Translations under genes and position numbers: made by a program | In this document: positions 1 to 5,300 of the stretch, piece after piece | Layout of the letters: each line of letters opens with the position of its first letter | Numbering within the stretch: position 1 is the stretch's first letter | The notes under the pieces: model-generated | Seen by the model: only the letters and a program-made list of their open reading frames with translations | What the model was told of the DNA's origin: nothing | Databases searched by the model: none | DNA from: an uncultured Eubacteriales bacterium | GTDB taxonomy: Bacteria > Bacillota_A > Clostridia > Lachnospirales > Lachnospiraceae | Direction of reading: 5' to 3' | DNA length: 5,857 nt | Assembly: GCA_902803345.1 (NCBI GenBank) | Contig: CADCPV010000102.1 | Coordinates: forward strand, 1 to 5,857

Positions 1-95
1 CCGCTTTGGTTTCCCGCCGCGATGGCTGTTTTGTTATTTTGTCAAAAATCAGCTGTCCTATGTTACTTCTTTAATAATTCCTGTTACGTGACTGC
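1..95. other. Non-coding flank downstream of the amidohydrolase
   Basis: This stretch lies beyond the stop codon of the minus-strand amidohydrolase. All six frames are short or lack a credible start. Two plus-strand frames run in from the window edge and stop at 72-74 and 88-90; either could be the last codons of a convergent gene, but the translations look unlike protein and cannot be judged from so little. No convincing intrinsic terminator (stem plus T tract) for the amidohydrolase is visible here. Confidence 0.5.
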
Positions 96-1712
96 TCAGG
101 TTCTTTCGTACACACATTTCCCTGCAAGAAAACAGGCGGAGACTTTGATGCGGTGAAGCTCTTCCGGTGCCGTCGCGAACGGATTCCGGTCGAGAATGGT
201 AAAGTCCGCTGCGAATCCCGGGGTAATCCGGCCTTTTCGATTTTCTTCAAAGCTTGCTTCCGCGCCGCGGATGGTAAAACTGTCCAGCGCCTCTTTGACC
301 GTAAACACTTCTCCGGGGAGATACGGTCCTGTTCCGTCCATGGACTTCCGTGTTACAGCACACTCAATCCCCTTCATCACATCCGGCAGCTCGACAGGAC
401 AGTCCGAACCGTTCGATACCGAAACGCCGCTTTTCATCAGTGTCTTCCAGGAATAACTGCTTGCAGCCAGTTCCGGTCCGACCCGTTTCTTCACGATATG
501 GTTATCATAATCCAGGAAGACCGACTGCGCATAGACATGAAGGCCAAGATTCTGAATCCTTTTCAGCTGGTCGGGCCGCGTGATCTGGCAGTGCACGATG
601 CCGTGGCGGTGATCCGGGCGGGGATGTTCGCGGAGCGCCCGATCAAATGCGTCCAGGACCTCGTCAAGACAGGCATCACCGATCGCATGGACTGCTACCT
701 GCATGCTGTGCGCATTGGCAAAGCTTACCAGTTCCTGCAGTTCCTTCGGGCTGAAAAGAAGCAGTCCCTGCGTTTCGGGCATATCGGCATACGGACGGGA
801 CAAAAACGCCGTGCGGCTGCCAAGAGACCCGTCCGCGACAATTTTCAGCGGTCCGATCCGGAAACAGTCCGTTCCCTTCCCGGTCACGTTTCCTGATTCT
901 ACAAAGCGTCTGAGTTCATTCAGGGAAATCAGGTTCGCCTGTTCATAAATGCGTACCGTCAGCTCTCCGCTTTCCTGAAGCTCTCTGAAAACAGCATTCA
1001 CGGTTTCAAACGGGATGTCGGGAAAAACCCCGTAGTCATCAGACTGTACGCTTGTAATCCCGTAGGAATTCAGTTCCCTGCAGGCGGAGCGGATCATATT
1101 CTTCAGGTCTTCCCTGTCTGCCGCAGGGATAAACGGATTCAGCAGTTCAATCGCGTTATCGTAAAGCCTCCCGTCCGGCTCTCCATTCTCCATCCCGACA
1201 GCACCGCCCTCCGGAGCCTTTGTATCCCCGCTGATCCCCGCGAGTTCAAGCGCCCGTGAATTCACCACACAGCAGTGGCCGCAGGTTCGCGTCAGGATGA
1301 TCGGAAATTGTATCGAGATCGTATCCAGATCCCATCGGTTCGGCATACGGTCTGCATCTGTGAAATAATCCTGGTTCCAGCCGCGCCCAAAGAGCCATTG
1401 GCCTTCGCGGAGCGGATGATCCTTTACATACTCTTTCAGATAGCAGAGCATCCCGGCGAGGCTGTCAGTATGCTCAGAAAGTCCAGCGGATCTGAGCGCT
1501 TTTCCATAGTTCAGAAGATGCATGTGGGAATCATTGAAACCGGGGCACACAAAACGGCCTTTCAGGTCTGTGCGCTTCGTTCCCGGATCCGCCAATGCAA
1601 GAATCTTTTCATCCGACCCAACTGCAGAAATAACGCCGTCTTCAACAAGAAACGCCTGCTTCAGCGTGTCTTCTCCGGTATAGACCTGTCCGTTAACAAA
1701 TACGTTTTTCAT
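96..1712 (-). CDS. YtcJ-like metal-dependent amidohydrolase (amidohydrolase family 3)
   Basis: A complete 538-residue enzyme of the amidohydrolase superfamily, closest in layout to the YtcJ/NfdA-type hydrolases that cleave C-N bonds in amides or formamides; the substrate cannot be told from sequence. It starts with the small beta-sandwich typical of the family (residues 1-55) and enters the TIM barrel at PGFNDSHMHL (57-66), whose H63 and H65 are the expected metal ligands. Further landmarks are TCGH (143-146), the K-I-V-A-D-G-S-L-G-S-R stretch with K290, D294 and G295, VHAIGD (341-346, H342), GIVHCQ (371-376, H374) and GSDCP (435-439) with the catalytic-type D437. The C-terminus returns to the sandwich with G-R-I-T-P-G-F-A-A-D-F. 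Length is normal for the family, with no signal peptide, so it is cytosolic. No motif is missing, although the QP usually seen before the last strands is QS here (396-397). Its ATG overlaps the stop of the upstream small frame. Its own Shine-Dalgarno options are poorly spaced (AGG at 1716-1718 with 3 bases to the ATG, AAGAGG at 1726-1731 with 13), which fits translational coupling. Confidence 0.95.
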   Translation of the reverse strand: MKNVFVNGQVYTGEDTLKQAFLVEDGVISAVGSDEKILALADPGTKRTDLKGRFVCPGFNDSHMHLLNYGKALRSAGLSEHTDSLAGMLCYLKEYVKDHPLREGQWLFGRGWNQDYFTDADRMPNRWDLDTISIQFPIILTRTCGHCCVVNSRALELAGISGDTKAPEGGAVGMENGEPDGRLYDNAIELLNPFIPAADREDLKNMIRSACRELNSYGITSVQSDDYGVFPDIPFETVNAVFRELQESGELTVRIYEQANLISLNELRRFVESGNVTGKGTDCFRIGPLKIVADGSLGSRTAFLSRPYADMPETQGLLLFSPKELQELVSFANAHSMQVAVHAIGDACLDEVLDAFDRALREHPRPDHRHGIVHCQITRPDQLKRIQNLGLHVYAQSVFLDYDNHIVKKRVGPELAASSYSWKTLMKSGVSVSNGSDCPVELPDVMKGIECAVTRKSMDGTGPYLPGEVFTVKEALDSFTIRGAEASFEENRKGRITPGFAADFTILDRNPFATAPEELHRIKVSACFLAGKCVYERT

Positions 1713-1954
1713 TTTCCTGCATGTACCTCTTTTCCATCTTCCAGATATGCGTAAATAAATGCATCGATGTCCGTAAAACGATTTGCCTTCAATCCGGCTT
1801 TTTCATATTCCTGCAGATAAGTCTTCAATATCATTTCAAATCCCCCGGCTGTCTTCTGAAAACACAGGGTCAGTTCTTTCATCAGCAGGGGCAGTTTTTC
1901 TTTTTGCTGTACTGCTTCTATGATCCTGTTGTTTCTGTCTTCCAGTGCATTTAT
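1709..1954 (-). CDS. Small protein coupled to the amidohydrolase, possibly AUA-started or damaged
   Basis: I do not recognise this product. The frame reads without a stop from 2074 down to TGA at 1709-1711, and that TGA shares the ATGA overlap with the amidohydrolase start. From the ATA at 1952-1954 it gives 81 residues, beginning (M/I)NALEDRNNRIIEAVQQ and ending in YAYLEDGKEVHAGK. It is soluble and charged, probably helical (K/E/L-rich, including LLMKELTLC and ILKTYLQEYEKAG), with no signal or membrane segment. The start is the problem. A good Shine-Dalgarno (1961-1968) sits 6 bases from the ATA, whereas the nearby ATG at 1948-1950 is in another frame and stops after 10 codons. The first in-frame ATG is at 1880-1882 (57 residues, no Shine-Dalgarno); another lies further in, behind GGGGGA. 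Options are a rare AUA start, a start codon lost by a point change (ATG to ATA), a frameshift, or the shorter form. Codon pattern and the overlap favour real coding. Confidence 0.55.
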   Translation of the reverse strand: MNALEDRNNRIIEAVQQKEKLPLLMKELTLCFQKTAGGFEMILKTYLQEYEKAGLKANRFTDIDAFIYAYLEDGKEVHAGK

Positions 1955-1960
1955 ATGAAA

Positions 1961-1968
1961 CCTCTTCC
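1961..1968 (-). promoter_or_regulatory. Shine-Dalgarno GGAAGAGG of the small frame
   Basis: On the minus strand GGAAGAGG is followed after 6 bases by ATA (1952-1954), in frame with the 81-residue product, and after 10 bases by an out-of-frame ATG (1948-1950). It decides where initiation should occur and is the reason for proposing a start here although no in-frame ATG exists. Confidence 0.5.
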
Positions 1969-2054
1969 GTTTGTCAGATAACGTAAATGTTATGGTATTA
2001 CTTACCAGAGAGGGATACAGGGAAACAGACGGTCTCCACTGCCTTTCCGAGCGT

Positions 2055-2083
2055 ACAATAACACATAATTGCGATCAAATCAA
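2055..2083 (-). promoter_or_regulatory. Candidate sigma-A promoter for the small frame and amidohydrolase
   Basis: Reading the minus strand, TTGATT (2083-2078) and TATTGT (2060-2055) are separated by 17 bases. Each matches four of six consensus positions, and a TG one base upstream of the -10 box makes an extended -10. Transcription would start near 2048, leaving roughly 90 bases before the Shine-Dalgarno at 1961-1968. An imperfect 17-base dyad at 2021-2037 lies just inside this leader and could be an operator. Prediction only. Confidence 0.4.
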
Positions 2084-2119
2084 TGGCGGACTATGTTTTT
2101 AATCGGAATTCCCACTTGA

Positions 2120-2157
2120 GCCTTTCGTGCTGTAAAGGCAGTTTTTAAAATTTTTTC
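2120..2157 (+). terminator. Terminator-like hairpin with T tract upstream of the large gene
   Basis: GCCTTT (2120-2125) pairs with AAAGGC (2134-2139) around an 8-base loop. It is followed by AG, five T, four A and six T. This has the form of a weak rho-independent terminator on the plus strand. No plus-strand gene is visible upstream for it to terminate, so it may insulate the large gene from read-through, or the A/T tract may act as an UP-like element for the promoter that follows. On the minus strand the hairpin has no T tract after it. Confidence 0.4.
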
Positions 2158-2173
2158 CGTATCGGCAGTTTTT
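2137..2173 (+). repeat. Pair of 10-base direct repeats GGCAGTTTTT
   Basis: GGCAGTTTTT occurs at 2137-2146 and again at 2164-2173, 27 bases apart start to start, directly before the plus-strand promoter candidate. A third copy at 1890-1899 lies inside the small coding frame and is probably chance. The paired copies could be an activator or repressor site. The first also overlaps the hairpin's 3' arm and T tract. Confidence 0.3.
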
Positions 2174-2175
2174 GC

Positions 2176-2206
2176 TGGACATTTGTTGGACACAGCAGAT
2201 TATAAT
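2176..2206 (+). promoter_or_regulatory. Candidate promoter of the large helical-repeat gene
   Basis: A perfect TATAAT (2201-2206) follows TGGACA (2176-2181, five of six matches to TTGACA). The 19-base spacer is longer than ideal. A second TGGACA (2187-2192) lies too close to serve as the -35 box. The upstream A/T-rich tract (2142-2157) could help as an UP element. Transcription would begin near 2213, giving a leader of about 100 bases before the ATG at 2316. Confidence 0.45.
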
Positions 2207-2207
2207 G

Positions 2208-2281
2208 GCGGAGAACTGAAATCGAGATATCCCTAAGAATCTCCGCAGAATCAGACTGGCCGTTTCATACAGGACGGCCGG
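2208..2281 (+). promoter_or_regulatory. Structured 5' leader with two inverted repeats
   Basis: Two stems can form between the promoter and the ribosome binding site. GCGGAGA (2208-2214) pairs with TCTCCGC (2240-2246) around 25 bases. GGCCGT (2258-2263) pairs with ACGGCC (2274-2279) around 10 bases, extendable by a U-G and a C-G pair to 2256/2281. The second stem is followed by an A-rich, not T-rich, run, so it is not a terminator. Together they could form a leader RNA affecting stability or access to the AGGAGG. I recognise no riboswitch class. Confidence 0.3.
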
Positions 2282-2300
2282 AAAAATATATATAATCTAC

Positions 2301-2306
2301 AGGAGG
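2301..2306 (+). promoter_or_regulatory. Strong Shine-Dalgarno AGGAGG of the large gene
   Basis: AGGAGG ends 9 bases before the ATG at 2316-2318. It fixes the start of the long frame; no other in-frame start lies close upstream. Confidence 0.85.
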
Positions 2307-2315
2307 AGCAGTTTA

Positions 2316-5300
2316 ATGCCGCGTAAAAATATTATCCGCCAGGTTCCGCCGCGTCCGAGTTTCGCCCAGATCGCCGCGCACCTTGCCGCAAATTCAGACT
2401 CTGATTATATTGAAACCATAAAGCAAAGCGACGAGTACATGATCCTGAAAGACCTGTCGTACCAGCTGCACGATCAGCTGAACATGGAGTATTCACCCGG
2501 ATCTCCGGTTCGGGAACGGTACGCCAGACTTTCCGCCGCCTGTGACAATCTTCTTGCAAGCTGCAGCAGGGCAAAGACTGCAGAGGCTGACGGCGACCAG
2601 GAAGCGCTTCGGGCTGCCATGCGGGAAACAGAGAGAAATGTCCGGGAATTTGACCGCCAGCTGAGAGACTTTGTATATAACGAAAATTTCGAACTGGCAC
2701 TGGATTTCAGCAACAACGAAGTTCGCCGGCAGGCGCTTGGAATGTGGACTGAGAGCGGTGAATATGCAGTGAATGAGAGGGGTCAGGCGTTTCTGGACGC
2801 CCTCTCCGATGCACAGCCGAATCGGAACCAGAACCAGCAGCCGAATCCGAACCGGAACCAGCAGCCGAATCCGAACCGGAACCAGGAACCCAATCAGAGC
2901 CAGCAGCAGAGCAGCAGCGAAAGCGAACCGCCCAAACAGGAAGAACCGGTAAACACCGGCGTTAACCAGCCGCCCAGACAGGAGGAACAGCCCAACCCGA
3001 ATCTTGTCGTCGGCCAGGAGCTTCCCGTCAATCAGGATGCGAATGTTGGCAGGCCGGCGCGGGGTGTCATTTCGCCCGAAGTTTACCGCGCAGCAGCGTA
3101 TGCCGCCCAGGCGGATGATGAAGAATACGGCGATGATCTTGCCGACCTGGAGTCTTTCCTTGACGGTCTGGAATCCGAAAAAGTAAGACTCGCCGGACTT
3201 CCCGGCGAAGAAGCGCATCTTCAGGACATTACACGGCTGTCGGAGGCCGGCCAGGAGGCTTTTTCACAGATCATCCGGGCCAGAAGTAATGCCGACGGCG
3301 GAAATAACCAGGCAGTCGGACGCGAGGCGCTCGATCGTGCTGCCGGAAGGCTCGGGACCTTTGAACAGCAGTATCGGCAATACCGGGAGAAATATCCGGC
3401 AGATATCGAACAGATCTCCGGAATGGGGAACTATAACGACCGTTTTGAAGAGATTGACCTGAAGAGCGGCGGAACGGTTCTCGAAAAGCTCGGCTATGAG
3501 GCGCCGAAGCCTCTGTTCCCGGCGAATCTCGCTCCGGAGCAGATCATCGCGGCGATCGCGGACGAAATGAAAGAAGATGATCCTCCGCAAAACGGCCTGA
3601 TCAGCCAGCTCGATCAGTTCGGAAGAAACTTCAGAACCGAAGCAAGAAGTATCGGGAAACATCCGCAGATCGTCGCTAATGCCAGGATGATGGCTGAGAA
3701 AGCCGATGAGCTTTCACGCGCGGTTTATAATGTCAACGTCTTCATGAAAAACGGCGAGCCCGAACAGGCCCGTGAAAGCATGGAAAAGGCAGTGGAATCC
3801 CTGCGCCGTTTTGAGCGGATGTACGAGGCCTACCAGCGCTATGACGCGGAAAACCAGCAAAGGATCGCGGGCGACACGATTGAGAATATCGGCAGCATCT
3901 CCTATGAAGGCGGCAAGAATTATCTGACGCTCATGGGCTATCAGGAACAGCCCGCGCAGGACGGCGGCCAGCCGACCTATGTGCCTGCAGCGCCGCGCCA
4001 GACAAACCTGAGAAACATTCCCTACGAAAACATCGCGGCTTCGCTTGCGACCGGCACCTGGGAAAACGGTGAATTCAGTCCTTCCGGGGAACTCAGCCAG
4101 ATCACAAGATGGATCAGGGACTCGAAGAATGCGATTTATCCGCTGGATACGCGTTATTCCATGGAACGGAAATCCGCCCTCCACCTCATGGAAGCCGCGG
4201 ATAAAATGGTCAGCAGCTGCCTCGAACTGAGTAAGAATGAGAGTCCCGAAAATCTGCAGAAGGCCGCGGCGGCTGCGGCGGAATTTGACCGGACGCTTCT
4301 TGTTTTCCGGGAAATGCATCCCGACTTTGCCCTCGGCAACACGATCTGCTCCGGCATTGATACAATCTGGAATGAATCTCAGTTTGATAAGGGAACCGAG
4401 CTTCAGGAACGGATCAATAAGAGCCGGGAGCCCTCAGTATCCGAAGAGCCCGAAATCATCGCGCAGGAACCGGAACCGGAACCGAGAACTCCCGCAATGC
4501 CTTTCAGGCGCTCGCCTGTCGATTCCGTCCGGATCACTGCGGATTATATGGCGGAAGAGTCCAACCGCCGGATTCTGAAATCGTTTTCTGAAGAACTCGA
4601 TCGTCAGGTCCTGCGTCTGGAGCAGACCAGGGAAAACCCGGAGCTTCTGCAGGATGCTATACGCCTTTCCGGCGCTGTGGACAACTTCATGACAGGCGTC
4701 CGTGACGCGCGGAAAATCCATAACAGCCCCAATACAACACTGAAACAGGAAATGGAGGCTCTGGTCGAAGCTTCCGAATATGCAGAGGAGCTGGAAAACG
4801 AGCTGGATTCCTTTATGAAGAAGCATCCGGAGGCGCTCGCGGAAAACGGCAGACGCTTCGCCCAGCGCTGGTCTTCCGATCCGTACCTGAGCGGACCGAA
4901 GCTTCTCAAGGATATCGGAAGGAAAAACACGGCGATAAACTTTATCGAAGAGCAGCAGGGTGAGCTGAAGAACAACCCGCATACGGACGTGAAAACCGCG
5001 CTGGCCGAGATCCTGGTGGCACGCAGGCTGTCAGGCGCTGTCCGCGGCAAAACCAAAAACCTGAAAGTCACCCGGCTCTCCGAGGGCGAACTGGCATCCG
5101 CCATAAAAAGGAAGATGAAAGACCCGATGTTCCAGCGCTTCCTTGATTCCATGCCGGAAAAACAGGCGAAGGAGCTTGCAGGACGCGGCCACGGCGGCGC
5201 ATATGAAGCGGCTTATGACCAGTTCCGGGAATACGAATTTCTGAACAGTCACTACCGCGTTTCATATGACGAGCCGAAGGACCTCTCAACGTCTGATCTG

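Larger units (their letters stand above)
2544..4847 (+). repeat. Degenerate ~50-residue two-helix units within the large protein
   Basis: At least five stretches share one pattern: a helix opening with D-x-[LMF] or similar, a turn rich in N/G/E/P, a second helix with a [FL][ED]xxLxx[FY]-like centre, and often a K/H/N-P turn. They lie at residues 77-129 (EFDRQLRDF), 315-367 (TFEQQYRQYREKYP), 464-517 (RFERMYEAY), 629-674 (EFDRTLLVFREMHP) and 789-844 (LENELDSFMKKHP). A sixth, at 761-805 (NPELLQDA), resembles the start of the fourth unit (SPENLQKA). In bases these are 2544-2702, 3258-3416, 3705-3866, 4200-4337, 4680-4847 and 4596-4730. Similarity is weak and judged by eye. Confidence 0.45.

Noticed and set aside
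153..896. Plus-strand 247-codon open frame
   Set aside because: It lies wholly opposite the amidohydrolase, whose motifs are clear. Its translation has no recognisable domain, and it is a shadow of GC-rich codons on the other strand.
1711..1722. Out-of-frame ATG at 1720-1722 (minus strand) as an alternative amidohydrolase start
   Set aside because: It has AAGAGG four bases upstream but reads a different frame and soon reaches a stop.
1721..1981. Plus-strand 86-codon open frame
   Set aside because: No Shine-Dalgarno, and a phenylalanine/cysteine-rich translation typical of an antisense frame. The opposite strand holds a frame with a good Shine-Dalgarno and a stop overlapping the next gene.
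2021..2037. Imperfect 17-base dyad in the minus-strand leader as a definite operator
   Set aside because: Only six of eight positions pair and no second copy is seen. It is mentioned only as a possibility within the promoter entry.
2256..2281. GGCCGT/ACGGCC stem as an intrinsic terminator
   Set aside because: An A-rich run, not T, follows it on the plus strand. On the minus strand no T tract follows the stem either.
2291..2296. Second TATAAT just before the large gene
   Set aside because: Transcription from it would start inside the AGGAGG, and no -35 box lies 16-18 bases upstream. It is probably just part of the AT-rich run.
2493..3218. Minus-strand 241-codon open frame with repeated valine/leucine/arginine stretches
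   Set aside because: It is the reverse of the Q/N/P linker and adjacent codons of the large gene; the apparent repeats are the 24-base repeat read backwards.
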